Below the pieces are notes generated by a model. That model was not told where the DNA came from. It saw only the letters and a list, made by a program, of their open reading frames with translations, and searched no databases. From Stictocephala bisonia (taxonomy: Eukaryota; Arthropoda; Insecta; Hemiptera; Membracidae), in assembly GCA_035578905.1 (NCBI GenBank), contig JAQJVL010002645.1:1-64000 (forward strand): a stretch of 64,000 nucleotides of DNA. Direction: 5' to 3'. Positions 38,003 through 48,559 of the stretch are shown here, in pieces; position 1 is the first letter of the stretch; each line of letters opens with the position of its first letter. The position numbers and the translations under genes were made by a program.

Positions 38003-38526
38003 TACTCACGGCTGAGTGCACATCGCTACGCTATCAAATAAAAATCGCTACAAAATACATGATGGACTATAAACGATTATCACAATTTGTAGTTGAATAT
38101 GTAAAATTAGCTTTGTATAACAGTGTAAAGTTGAACTTATTCCGATCAGTCATTGCTGAGAAAAAGTTGTTGTACAAAATCTACAACAACTTTTTTTCTA
38201 ATAGACAAACAATTTTTATATTTTAGTATTACGTTATCAACACTATAACCAATCACGGATTAAAGTTTCAAAACGATTCATGTACGGGTTTTTATTCAGC
38301 GATTTTTTAAAGTCGAGATTTGGTTGAAAGGCGTGTAAAATCGTGTATATTTTTTGTTCGGCACGCATTAAAAATATGCAAATGTTGCATGAAAAATTTT
38401 TGGTTTACATCAATAAACGCACAATGACATTGTGAAAGTTTTGGTACAAGTTTCATCACCATAGCTTTATTAGTTTCGTTGTTATAGTCATCCAAACTCG
38501 AGTCTCCAAAGTTTTGTTACGGATAG
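38003..38526 (-). repeat. Right long terminal inverted repeat
   Basis: Reverse complement of 35219-35741 with few differences. The stretch between the transposase stop (37436) and this repeat is non-coding, with an AT-rich 3' untranslated-like region. Confidence 0.85.
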
Positions 38527-38528
38527 TA

Positions 38529-41500
38529 ATTGTTCGTTATTTGATACACCTTTACTATAAAATAATTCATATGTGATGATTTTTATTTAAATTAAACGTA
38601 AAATATTTGATTAAATTAAGAAGAATTTTCACATTTTGCAATAAATAATTTATCAGCAACAGTCTCCTGTACTTGGGTGTTTTAAGGCCTTGTAAATATA
38701 ATGGACGTGCAAATTATGATATTTAGTACTCGCTTTATTGGTTTTCCTAAATAAAAACTATATCGGCTCTTAATATATTCCACTTATTAATAGTACCCTT
38801 GTTAGTTAATTACCGAATAGGTAATTCAACCTTATGAAACATGGTTGAGATTTTTGTGAATGTAGCAAAGTTCTCTTACCCACTATCACTAATGTCTCAT
38901 AATGCAGGTTTGATGAGTCATCAGAGACAACAATGTTAAGCTGACACTGTATATTCCAACTACCTACATCACCAGTCTAATGCGATTGATCCCAACTATG
39001 CTGATTGGATATTAATTTTGTAAATTTATTAGAGTAGTGACTAACTGATTTCCTTAAGTTAGTTATATTTACTATACACATTTCAGAAAACCAATCCTTA
39101 AAATGTAATTTGTTTATCGTTTGATGCCATTTTTATTTATATCAGGACGTATGACAAATAATATGTCTACGATTTATTTTTAGAAGAAAAACCATTTAAC
39201 CTGTTCAATTATATAATTAATTCTGAAATGTTAAGATAAGCTGTAGAATACAACCAAATGGATAAAGAATTAGATAAATAGGATAAATAGAATCACTCAT
39301 GATTGCTAGACTTAATTTTGCTATGAATAAATAAATGACAATTAGTACTTGCAACTTTTAATGTTCAGTTCATTTAGGAAAATAATATACTTTAATTTAA
39401 TATGGGAAATATCCCAACTACATAAACGAATTTATGTATATTATAATGGTGTTCTCACAAATTGAATAGTTTGTGATATAATTTAAAATTTAATATCTTA
39501 ATTTGTGTTTTTTGTCTTCTTATAAACTGTGAGTTACACGATTATCTTAGATATCGAAAATTTATTTTACATAAAATGAAGGCAAATAAAAGTTTTTATA
39601 CTTTGGCGTGTGGTACATCATAAAAATAAAAGTAGCTTATTTATAAATGATCATGTATTCAAATCTAAAGATGTTTGGTTTAGTTTGATTTGATAGTAAA
39701 ACACATTTTTTAACACGATTAATTTAGAAATATGACCTATCATCAAACTCTCTCTAGACACAAAATATTTAAATTAAGTTCTAGAAACGAAAAGCAGAAT
39801 GGAATTAGTTTATGGATATTTCATGTGTTAGTTTACTTTTATCAGTATAAACTGGAATTATTAGTAGTGTATTTAATATTTTGTATAACATATGTCAGCG
39901 ATTAACTTTTTACCGGTATGACTTTTTGTTTTTGAATTGGTTTCGTATTTTATATGTTGATTTATTGTTAATAGTTTATAAACGTGGTATTCAACATTAT
40001 TACTACTTTTATTTTTCTGATGTTATATATTAAATAATAGTCAACTTAAATATATGCCTATATAAATGTTATAAATAAACCCAAAACCCAGAAGTCTTAA
40101 AACAAGAGTCCTAACTTATGTGGTAGTGTAATGCTAAAAACACATATTCACAAAGAGAATATCAGACTTACTTATTCAATATTGAAATAAGAACGTCTTT
40201 ATGCCAACAGCCTTGTTTTTTGTAACTCGATAAAACAGATATTTTTCGCTGACCTGGAGAAAATAACCTTTAATTACATTTTGTGTCAAATGTCTTTAAC
40301 AGTTTGTTGAATATAATTTCATTTTAGTTTTATTCATTGGAAGGTTTAATAATAAGTTGTGTGCGCTATCAAAGCGTATGTAATTTTATTTAATACTAAT
40401 TGTTTAATTATTATTTATTACACCTTTATATCAAATAATGTATAATTCTAACACCCGATTATTTTATATTTTTAAGCTAGATTTCCCTTTCTTTTTGTTT
40501 AGTTTCAATCCTGTTTCAAGTTAGTGACACCCATCAGACTTATATTCCTTACAACATTACTATATTATACATACAACATTACTCGTATATATATTAATTA
40601 TGTATCAAAGTATATTTTATTAATGAAAGCAATATGGCCATAAAGGTAGACATTAAATAAAAAACTTCATATTATACAATTCACAATAATCTTATAACAT
40701 TTATTAGTGACAAAAGAAACAAAAGTAGGCTATGTGGTTTTTGATTTCTTAATATTATTTTTGGTTTACTTGATAATGATTTCAACACTGAATTGAAATA
40801 TGTTTACATAAACAGATGAATAAGACATACAATAGTAAATTTTATGATAATAGGATGCTAAGGGTGTAATTTTGCTAGAACTAAGTAGGTTTTAGGAAGA
40901 TCTCGTCTGACCATGCTACTCTTGCAGTATGCCAACCTTTAATGTCTCAACAACCTCCAAAAAGTTTCTATTTACTACATTTCAAGTTATATAAGCCAAT
41001 TAATAACAGTAGTTTCTTCAAACATTTTTTGAAAAAACTTCATTTTAATTGTTGATAATATTTATGAACAGTGAAATATATCTAAACGAATATATAACTA
41101 CTACTGTATATAGTTAGCAATTAAAATTAAAAAAAAAATAATTAACTACCAAAAATAGGCATATTCTAGCATTCAGTACAATAAATCTTCAGTTCGACAT
41201 GTTTAAAAAAAACATTTCAGGAACCTGGATCTTTATTAGTCTTGCAATACCGTATATTATACAACGTTAAAACGTGCAAGTATGAATCATACAATTATAT
41301 AATTTGAAATTGGTAGTTTATCATAGTAATACAACAAGAGCATACATTATTTGGTGTTGCGAAATTTATCTTCCGAGGGATTCACTATTCTAAAAATATT
41401 AAGCTAAAATAAAAATTCTCGTAATTTTATCTTCTCCTATTTAGTATTTTTTCAATGTAAAACATATTCAATCCATAGTTATGGTATAAGGCAAAATGCT

Positions 41501-41984
41501 CTGAAAAGTAACAATTTGTACTGAAAACATTGGAAATGAATAAATATTTCATTCGTTAGGAATGAGGTTTACAACAATTATAATTTAATTAATGTGTTTG
41601 AATTATAAACATAAATATTTGGGATTATACTACAGTAAATATCGTTAAATAATAGATAAACAATACATTTATTTATATATTAAAAAGGAGATAGTAAGTC
41701 AAAATAATAAACTAACAACTATTAAATATAATGTAACAATAAATATATTTCCCTTAATAGTATTAAAAATTTAAATGTATTTTATCTGAAGATTATTTTA
41801 GGAAAAAATTTCTAACGTAACAGTGTTTATTGATGTACAAGAATTACTAATTTTTAGTCTAAGAGTTATATAGTAAATGTAACATTTAAACTAAATTTTA
41901 TAAATACATATATAAAAATAAATAAAATTAGTAAATGAAACATTTGTAAATTAACACAACTAACAATGTAAATGTCAATTGTAA
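38529..41984. other. AT-rich DNA, no recognisable gene
   Basis: No open frame of 60 codons or more and no array. Two GC-richer patches at about 38,870-39,000 and 40,880-40,980 show no frame or structure I can name. Confidence 0.55.
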
Positions 41985-42215
41985 TCCAACCAGTATTGTG
42001 GGAGATCGTCATTTGCAATCTATTGTCACGAAACGCAGTCTAGCAGAACGTATGGTAATGTGGGCCATTATTGTTGGTTATAAACGTACTTAAGCCTGAT
42101 GTAAGCTTTGTTCAGAATATATATTTATAATCATTATATTTACTGTTTTATTAAAATCGATGATCCAAATAACATTCTTTTGTGTTAGAAAATAAGTATT
42201 CACTGAATTTTTGAT
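41985..42215 (-). repeat. Dispersed repeat, copy 2 (reverse orientation)
   Basis: The reverse complement aligns with 34198-34450, including the GATTGCAAAT...CAATCTCCCA core and the outer part with CAGTAAA...ATTC(A/T)GAAC. It is more diverged at its outer end. Confidence 0.65.
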
Positions 42216-42849
42216 TTTAATATCTATTATAAATTTAATAATAAAAATAAATCCGCTATTCAATGTTCAATTAAATGTGAAGCATTTGAAAGGAAATGTA
42301 ATCCTATATAACCATTGCACTATCTAAAATAAGAAACGACAATCATTTCCAAATAAATTTAACATATATTAAGATAAATTAGTAGAATATAACATATAAA
42401 TTAAAATGCTATTGAAAAGATTAAAAAAATAAATCAAATTTAAAATATAGATACTGTTTATTAAAACAAAAACATCCTTAAGGTTTCATATTCCCTAATA
42501 AAACTACTATACTCGCAAAGAAATAGTAAACTATTTTTTTTACTATTAATAATATAATATTGAAAGAGTCTTTTCAGTTTATTTGCTTGAATTGTATTTA
42601 ATTATTATAACTGAATGTCTTTCGATTCCTTTTAAACATGGTTTTCTGTTACTGTAATGAGTGTTCATGCACAAAGAATGTATCAAGAATGTAACAATTA
42701 GTTTTTAAGGTTACAAAAAATTAAATAAATATATCTTATGTTTTAGTTATTTTTTTAGTAAAGACCTTAATTAAAAAAAAAACATAAGCTTAAAACTTAT
42801 GCTTATGAGAACATATCTTATATTTAACACGTAAGCTTATATTTAACAA

Positions 42850-43075
42850 CTAACCCTAGTAGGACCCAGGGGGCCTGTAAGGGCCACCACTTTAGTTTTT
42901 TGTAATTATTTTTACTTAAAGGTGGTTGGAAAATTAAAAAAAAAATTTATATTGTCATTTTGTAGTTGTACAGCTGTTTCAAATGTAAAATATATATCCA
43001 AAGTTATTTCATATATATCAATAAAAAGTCATGGGGCCTTGACAGGCTCTCACTTTGGTCCTTTGTGTGACCTAC
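42850..43075. repeat. Possible short inverted-repeat element
   Basis: AGGACC...GCCTGT...AGGGCC at about 42,862-42,888 is partly mirrored by GGCCTTGACAGGCTCTC...GGTCCT at about 43,035-43,063. Similar CCTTGGTCCTGCTAGGG wording recurs at about 55,450. This could be a decayed MITE; the support is weak. Confidence 0.3.
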
Positions 43076-43312
43076 TTAATGTCAGTCTTGTTAGACTTTT
43101 TTTTCTTTTTCGAATTTTGTTGTTTAAATATGTTTTTTGAGTGGTTTTATACATTATAACATTACATCTTATGAGCTGTTAAGTTACGTACACTTTGTAC
43201 GTTGTAAACTTTCTAGAGAGAAAACAAGGGTACGAACCGCATAGTATTGTTTCTTCGCCAGTTTTCACTGGAACTGATCACGCCACAAGCAAATTAGCGT
43301 GCCAATTGCATC

Positions 43313-43318
43313 ACTGGT
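43313..43318. repeat. Left 6-bp target-site duplication ACTGGT
   Basis: Precedes AGTAGAGGGG. The same hexamer follows the mirrored CCCCTCTACT at 55003-55008. Confidence 0.85.
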
Positions 43319-43398
43319 AGTAGAGGGGAAACGGGGGTTTCACGACGCCCCATGATGAGTTTTCGCCAAATGATGATTCGGCTAGGTCAGTTTTTTTT

Positions 43399-43555
43399 AA
43401 TGAGGTTCTAATGACCTTAACGAGTTTTTAATGAGGTTCTAATGACCTTAATGAGGTTCTAATGACCTTAACGAGTTTTTAATGAGGTTCTAATTGACCT
43501 TAACGAGTTTTTAATGAGGTTCTAATTGACCTTAACGAGTATTTAATTGACGCTA
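43399..43555 (+). repeat. Subterminal tandem repeat (TTAATGAGGTTCTAATGACC-type)
   Basis: Five or so units mixing TAATGAGGTTCTAATGACC and TTAACGAGTTTT, about 30 bp each with a shorter variant. They are mirrored at about 54,765-54,925. They sit between the tip and the GGTCACGTGACC palindrome and may be transposase or replication-protein binding repeats; function is inferred from position only. Confidence 0.8.
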
Positions 43556-43574
43556 ATGGGATTGGGTGGGGTAA

Positions 43575-43824
43575 GGTCACGTGACCGGATCCAAGATGGC
43601 GGTCCCGGATCCAAGATGGCTGCCCCCATTCCCTCCCAAAATGTCCCTCAAATTCCCAAATTTCCCTCAAATTCCCTTTTTGTACTATATAAAATACACT
43701 ATTAGCCTTGTTATACTATATAAAATGCATTATTTTCTCTTATACTCTATAGTAAATCTATACTCTGATTGGTCCATTTTTTGTGACGTCATCCAAGATG
43801 GCGGCGCCCATGTTTCCCGCCAAA
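43575..43824. promoter_or_regulatory. E-box palindrome, YY1-like, CRE, CCAAT and E2F-like sites
   Basis: GGTCACGTGACC at 43575-43586 is a perfect palindrome around CACGTG. CCAAGATGGC occurs at 43591 and 43611 and CCAAGATGGCGGC at 43793-43805 (YY1-like core). An inverted CCAAT box (GATTGG) lies near 43,767, TGACGTCA at 43784-43791 and TTTCCCGCCAAA at 43813-43824, an E2F consensus match. The density and the contrast with A+T-rich surroundings suggest a promoter/enhancer. The same E-box and YY1-like sites are readable at the right end near 54,690-54,745. Confidence 0.6.
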
Positions 43825-44115
43825 TTTTCTAACCTCAGTTCTCCTAACCTCACATTTCCCTCCAAATTCCCTTGTTATACTATATAAAATACACTCTTAA
43901 CCTAACATTTACCACGTCATACTATATAAAATACACTCTTAACCTAACTTTTACCATGTTATACTATATAAAATGCACTCTTAGCCTAGCTATACTATAT
44001 AAAATAAACTTTTTTTTTTGTCCAAGACAGCGGCCGGAAACAGTGCTACCACCCTCCCCTCCCAAATTTCCCTCAAATTCCCTCGTTATACTATATAAAA
44101 TGTACTCTTAGCCAA
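43680..44115 (+). repeat. Repeated TATA-like units (ACTATATAAAAT)
   Basis: ACTATATAAAATACACT-like units occur about seven times (near 43,684, 43,712, 43,880, 43,920, 43,963, 43,996 and 44,090), alternating with TCCCTCAAATTCCC-type pyrimidine-rich blocks. Each unit resembles a TATA box. They may be a repeat-generated promoter cluster or merely a minisatellite; no adjacent gene is read from them. Confidence 0.65.
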
Positions 44116-44123
44116 AATGCACT

Positions 44124-44310
44124 CTATTTACAGTCTGGGTTGGGCTAACCCGGGTTAACACAACGTGGGTTAATAAAACCCGGGTTAACACAACGTGGGT
44201 TAACTCTGGTTAAATCAACGTGGGTTAATAAAACCCGGGTTAACACAACGTGGGTTATTAAAGCCCGGGTTAAATCAACGTGGGTTAATAAAACCCGGGT
44301 TTTATGGGAC
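44124..44310. repeat. 30-bp minisatellite (copy A), CCCGGGTTAA/CGTGGGTTAATA units
   Basis: About five to six units with a CCCGGGTTAACACAACGTGG core, preceded by CTCTATTTACAG and CTGGGTTGGGC. The same leader plus array recurs at 46,094-46,345, upstream of the DUF8207-like gene. Open frames across the array (10-residue periodic on the minus strand) are by-products of the 30-bp period. Confidence 0.85.
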
Positions 44311-45011
44311 CTTGACCCAAGTTTCCACTCCACCCAAGGGGTATAGGGTTATTGCACTCTGTGCAAAGGCGCGTTTTTTATTATAGTGGGTGTCCCCAGT
44401 AGGCATAATCCCACTTACTTTAATGTAACTTGCCCCAACCATCGCAAGCTACGGTGATAGCCACTCCATAACAAAATTGCTACCTCCCAGTATTATTTTT
44501 GTGTTTTTTTTTATTTTTGTTTTTTTTTTTGGATCCCATATAAGTCTAGCCGCCACTTTACTTGGAGAAGCCTTTCAATGTGACGCACAAACTTACAAAG
44601 GGCTTTTATTTTTTATTTTTTTTTATTTTTCTTGTTACTAAAAATATCCCTTACTCACACCCTGGACTTACAGAGTTTAAGCCAGCCATAGAGTGTTACA
44701 CACATCCAGATACACGTACCGTACGAGGGCCCATTGCATACTAGATGCATCTGCGACTCAAGGTCTTACGGGGATTAGTCCAGCCCCAAGCTGCAGGACC
44801 GCCTCAGGACTTATGCGTTTTACGGCTGCCTTAGAGAACAGTCGGGCGATTTTTTTATTGAATTTGGGCCGCCCTCACCTTGACGTTACGGTTATTGCAC
44901 TTACACACACACATACACACTGGGTTACGGACCGTTAGACCACCCCAGAGCCCACACACCATGGAACTACAGATTACAAGTTTTAAAACTTAAGTCTCTA
45001 AATGCTTCTTT
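44311..45011. other. Arm region between minisatellite and DUF8207-like gene
   Basis: Contains T-rich runs, a GGATCCCATATAAG patch and short open frames of 60-81 codons with no recognisable features. It is downstream of the minus-strand gene, so probably its 3' untranslated/terminal region. Its degraded mirror is at about 53,220-53,960. Confidence 0.5.
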
Positions 45012-46064
45012 CTACAATTGGAAGTTATTATAGTCTTTAATAATCCGTGCTCCTTTAAGTTCTTCTAATATTGTAATAATCTCACTGTCATGGTCAGTGT
45101 TTCCCGCCTTTTTTGAGGCAATCAACAAACGCAACCTGTCTACTAATTGATTAGGATCGTCCCAGCTCGAGTAATTAACCTTTGAAAATTTTAAAACATC
45201 CTTGTATACTTGTCTCCTTACTTCATCCATTTCATTTCCATCGTCTGAACTACTATCAAAGTAATCTTGCTCATTTGAACTATACGTCTCCCCACCCTTA
45301 TCTGCATCAAGTGAATTGTTTTCAATCTCATCCACGTGATACCTACCTAATTTTTCCATTTCATTTTCATCGTCTGAACTACTATCAAAGTAATCTTGCT
45401 CATTTGAACTATACGTCTCCCCACCCTTATCTGCATCAAGTGAATTGTTTTCAATCTCATCCACGTGATACCTACCTAATTTTACAGGTAACCTATCTGG
45501 AGTTTTTGAACGTTTCCTAGGATGAAAAGTACTGTCTATTGGATTATTTACATACATTGTACTACTTTCCTCACTTATTGGTGTTAAACCGTTAATTAAA
45601 GGTTTAATAATGTTTTTATATTTAAGACCCCTGCTTCCTTTCACCATTCCATTATTAGGATTTATATAGGATTTTGTTTGCAGCAACATTTTCCTGTACG
45701 AATCCAAATCTCCATCTCTATAGTCTTTAATTGATGTTTTTATGGGTTTCCTCATAAAAACTAACTCGAATAGATCAGATGACCCAGGATATACCTTACC
45801 GTCAATCAAGATGTTATTTCCTTCAAATTTAACTGACTGTGTACCCATTTTAAATTGTTCACTTCCTTTATCGAAAGTGATCCCATAAGTATGGTCAGCT
45901 GCATTATTCAAGTTTTTTATACTAAACTGTAACCATGACATTAGATCACTCCCAACCTCACTATGTGCATCGTTACCTTGAATTGAGGACACTTTTAAAG
46001 CTTGAGCTTTCTCAGGTTCAGTGGAAGCCGAAGCTGATACAAGATCTTGTTCATTCGAATTCAT
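45012..46064 (-). CDS. DUF8207-like protein of a Polinton/adintovirus-type element
   Basis: A 350-residue soluble protein. Residues about 55-165 resemble, from memory, the DUF8207 family found in arthropod genomes with Polinton-like DNA polymerase genes: FKMGTQSVKFEGNN, a VYPGS-SDLFELVF turn, and GLKYKNIIKPL. Function is unknown, possibly structural. A basic KR-rich stretch at about 181-191 could be a nuclear localisation signal. An acidic 43-residue segment (starts at residues 195 and 238, KLGRYHVDEIENN...) is tandemly duplicated almost exactly. The tail (285-350) is helical. The start is the first ATG and a TATA box lies 35-42 bases upstream. The frame is complete and uninterrupted, unlike the polymerase next door. 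A degraded mirrored copy lies in the right arm. Confidence 0.65.
   Translation of the reverse strand: MNSNEQDLVSASASTEPEKAQALKVSSIQGNDAHSEVGSDLMSWLQFSIKNLNNAADHTYGITFDKGSEQFKMGTQSVKFEGNNILIDGKVYPGSSDLFELVFMRKPIKTSIKDYRDGDLDSYRKMLLQTKSYINPNNGMVKGSRGLKYKNIIKPLINGLTPISEESSTMYVNNPIDSTFHPRKRSKTPDRLPVKLGRYHVDEIENNSLDADKGGETYSSNEQDYFDSSSDDENEMEKLGRYHVDEIENNSLDADKGGETYSSNEQDYFDSSSDDGNEMDEVRRQVYKDVLKFSKVNYSSWDDPNQLVDRLRLLIASKKAGNTDHDSEIITILEELKGARIIKDYNNFQL
45225..45482 (-). repeat. 129-bp in-frame tandem duplication
   Basis: Two nearly identical 129-bp units (about 45,225-45,353 and 45,354-45,482) inside the DUF8207-like gene, encoding 43 residues each. Near identity at DNA level means a recent duplication, and the frame is kept. 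Confidence 0.9.
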
Positions 46065-46098
46065 GTTTAATAATAATAAAGAATTTAGAAAACAACTC

Positions 46099-46106
46099 TA
46101 TTTATA
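46099..46106 (-). promoter_or_regulatory. TATA box of the DUF8207-like gene
   Basis: Minus-strand TATAAATA located 35-42 bases before the ATG at 46064. The short distance implies a leader of only about 5-10 bases if transcription starts about 30 bases downstream. The leader-plus-minisatellite context is duplicated at 44,122, where the equivalent base pattern (CTCTATTTACAG) has lost the TATA match. Confidence 0.55.
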
Positions 46107-46107
46107 G

Positions 46108-46345
46108 CCTGGGTTGGGCTAACTCGGGTTAAATCAACGTGGGTTAATAAAACCCGGGTTAAATCAACGTGGGTTAATAAAACCCGGGTTAACACAACGT
46201 GGGTTAATAAAGCCTGGGTTAAATCAACGTGGGTTAATAAAACCCGGGTTAACACAACGTGGGTTAATAAAACCCGGGTTAACACAACGTGGGTTAATAA
46301 AACCCGGGTTAACACAACGTGGGTTAATAACACCCGGGTTTACAG
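46108..46345. repeat. 30-bp minisatellite (copy B)
   Basis: About eight 30-bp units of the same type as copy A, alternating AAATCAACGTGGG and AACACAACGTGGG forms. It lies directly upstream of the TATA box of the minus-strand gene, so it may act as an upstream promoter array. The degraded mirror is at about 51,775-52,050. Confidence 0.85.
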
Positions 46346-46413
46346 GTCTGGTGGGAAATGTTCTTCTGGCTGGAGCGACACTCACTTTTCTGACCTCTGA
46401 TTGGTCGAGAGCG

Positions 46414-46553
46414 GCCACCTGCCGGATCCAAACGTTATTGATTGTTTCGGAGAGTGGGGAAGCCACCTGCCGGATCCAAACGTTATGGATTGTTTCGGAG
46501 AGTGGGGAAGCCACCTGCCGGATCCAAGCGTTATTGATTGTTTCGGAGAATAC
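46414..46553 (+). repeat. 48-bp direct repeat, 2.9 copies
   Basis: Units start at 46414, 46462 and 46510 with GCCACCTGCCGGATCC and end with TTTCGGAGAGTGGGGAA. They lie between the minisatellite and the polymerase remnant, in a GC-rich block with two inverted CCAAT boxes (GATTGG near 46,398 and 46,641). Probably part of a divergent promoter region for the two genes. Confidence 0.9.
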
Positions 46554-47090
46554 CTTCGGGGGTTTCCGGCGACTGTCGGCTACCTTCGTACGCTCTTCAC
46601 CTGTCGGCTACTGGTCTGGCGCGCACCTAAATGCTACGCTCTGATTGGTTGCCTCCCTCACACGTAATCTTTCTCACTTCTGCTCTTGCGCTCGCGCCGA
46701 TCAGACGTACCTTCACTTTGCTCCCACTCGATATCAGTAATACTTTAACTCTTTATTATATTTTGGATGCCGTTCTCTGTACGGTATTTCGAAAGTGATA
46801 TACCAAGAGTAAGTCCCGTATACAGTATAATTAGTCCTTACGTTTGATTGACTAAAGTTTGAATACCCTTGCTTTTGAGCTTTTAATTCGATTTGAATTA
46901 CTATTAATATCATTTAATTTTGTTTCAATATTATCACAGATGGAATCCGTACGCCATAAACCGCAATATTGTGACCATTTCCCGTCGGTTCGACACTACA
47001 GGAACTGACCTCCTTACCGTTCTGACCGTACATAAAAATAAAAATTATGTCCGAAATAAATAACCACCTAAACAGGCTCGGGGGAGTTAA
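46554..47090. promoter_or_regulatory. Candidate promoter region upstream of the DNA polymerase remnant
   Basis: About 540 bp without open frames; it is GC-rich for the first 150 bp and then A+T-rich. It lies between two divergently oriented genes. No clear TATA box on the plus strand; the assignment rests on position only. Confidence 0.3.
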
Positions 47091-48530
47091 ATGGTACCTT
47101 TGCGGTACAAATTAAATTTTCCCAAATTGTTAACAACGAAGAAATCACAACAACACCATTCTTTCACGGCAAAACTCGTCCCTTTGTTACCTTCCGATTC
47201 TCTAGATGTACAATACTCTGAAGCTACAGACAAAATTTTAGAAAGCATGGCTAAGTGGATAAGTCAAGGTAGTGGGTGGGTAATAGAAAATGTTTTACGA
47301 CTCGATTTGTTTTATTGTAAAATTTCAACCTCTCTACGCCTCTTCTTTCATACCCACCCCCGAAAAAAAATCTCAAACTCTATGCATGGAATTATAAATG
47401 TTAAAAATGACGACAATAAATGTTTCCTATACTCTGTACTTGCCCAATTGTTCCCTGACCGAAATAGACGAGTAAGTTTATTATAAATCCTTGGAGACAT
47501 AATATAAACATGTCCGGGATTAGCTATCCTCTCAAAATCAGCTATGTTTCTACTGTGACTACTGCCTACACAGATTTGGACTAAAGACTTACTTACTAAC
47601 CACTTTACCTTCGTGTTCACCACACGGTGCACAAACCAGTGAGCGTACATTTCAGTCACCCTTGAATCTTTTACGATTTTTGGACTCACTTTTCAATTCC
47701 TTAAAACGCTTCTTTGGACACACTCGTAATCCAACTTAGTTTCTGACGGAGCATCAAAATTAAAAATTTTAGGGCAGTGTATGACCAACACTGGACTTAC
47801 ATCTACGCAAAGGTGTCCTTTCCCTATACGTACATGACAGACGAATCAAAATTTAACGATACTGAACTGCCTCCCAAGGAGGCGTTCTACAACGACCTGA
47901 CCAAAACACATATCACTTACGAAGACTACTTACACGCACAGACTGTGTGGTCAAACCTTTGGTATGACCACTTTGAAACAGTACCACGACCTGTACCTAC
48001 TTACAGACGTACTATTACTGGCAGACGTGGTTTGAAAATTTTAGAACCACTAGTATGACTTACTACGGGATTGACCCCTGTAACGACTACTCTGCCCCCG
48101 GACTGGCATGGAATTCCATGTTAAAAATGACAGACGTACATCTTGAACTACTCACTGACATAGACCAACACCTCTTTGTCGAGTCTGGGATCCGGGGCGG
48201 TGTCTCCATGATACCCAACCAGTAACGCCCAGGCCAACAAACCCTTACTTACCCAACTTTAAACAAGACAAAACCCCAAATAAATTTCCCTTTATTTTTT
48301 TCTTGATTTAAATAATTTTTTCAAAACCAGGGGTCTGATAGATCCCAGAGTTGGTTTTAAAGGAAATACCCTCAAAAAATTGACTTTACAAAATTTAACC
48401 CGAGGGACTTTTGACTTTGGATTATTTTAGAAGTCACTCCCATTTCCCAAACCAAATTTAAAACAAATTACTTTCTGACTTTCCATGGCCCCCCGAACAA
48501 AAATTTGTGAAAGATTTTTTTTGTTTTGTC
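47091..48530 (+). pseudogene. Family B DNA polymerase (protein-primed/viral type) remnant of a Polinton-like element
   Basis: Conceptual segments in several frames match, by family knowledge, the N-terminal part of DNA_pol_B_2-type polymerases. The first is an open frame at 47091-47486 with GSGWVIENVLRLD and INVKNDDNKCF. After a frame change comes NPWRHNINMSGISYPL. The next, at 47777-48058, has DESKFNDTELPPKEAFYNDL and DYLHAQTVW, followed by a frame-shifted DLYLLTDVLLLADV (exonuclease III motif). Near 48,190 is RGGVSMIPN and then NNPYL-type wording. These span the pre-exonuclease region, the exonuclease motif and the start of the palm. The catalytic palm motifs (SLYP-type and DTD) are not seen; homology ends near the palindrome centre. 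Several stops and frameshifts mean it is not functional as written. Confidence 0.75.
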
Positions 48531-48559
48531 ACTTTAAGTATTTGTAGTTTTTCGGTTTG

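Larger units (their letters stand above)
35219..38526 (+). mobile_element. IS630-Tc1-mariner superfamily transposon, apparently complete
   Basis: A 3.3-kb element flanked by TA on both sides (35217-35218 and 38527-38528), with inverted repeats starting CTATCCGTAACAAAAC. The repeats run about 525 bp (35217-35741 paired with 38003-38528, sums 73,745), far longer than the usual 20-200 bp of this superfamily. They contain short open frames that are mirrored and non-functional in appearance. One uninterrupted transposase gene lies between them. Intact gene, TA duplication and closely matching repeats suggest recent insertion. Confidence 0.9.

Noticed and set aside
35517..38495. Short frames inside the mariner-type terminal repeats (for example 35517-35825, 37999-38226, 38307-38495)
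   Set aside because: They are mirrored between the two repeats with no protein motif; the only convincing gene is the 499-codon transposase.
44145..46333. Open frames with 10-residue periodic repeats (LLTHVVLTRV type) as repeat proteins
   Set aside because: They are exact by-products of the 30-bp minisatellite period and occur in several frames.
47348..47689. 113-codon minus-strand frame as a gene
   Set aside because: It is the antisense shadow of the polymerase remnant, whose plus-strand segments match family motifs.
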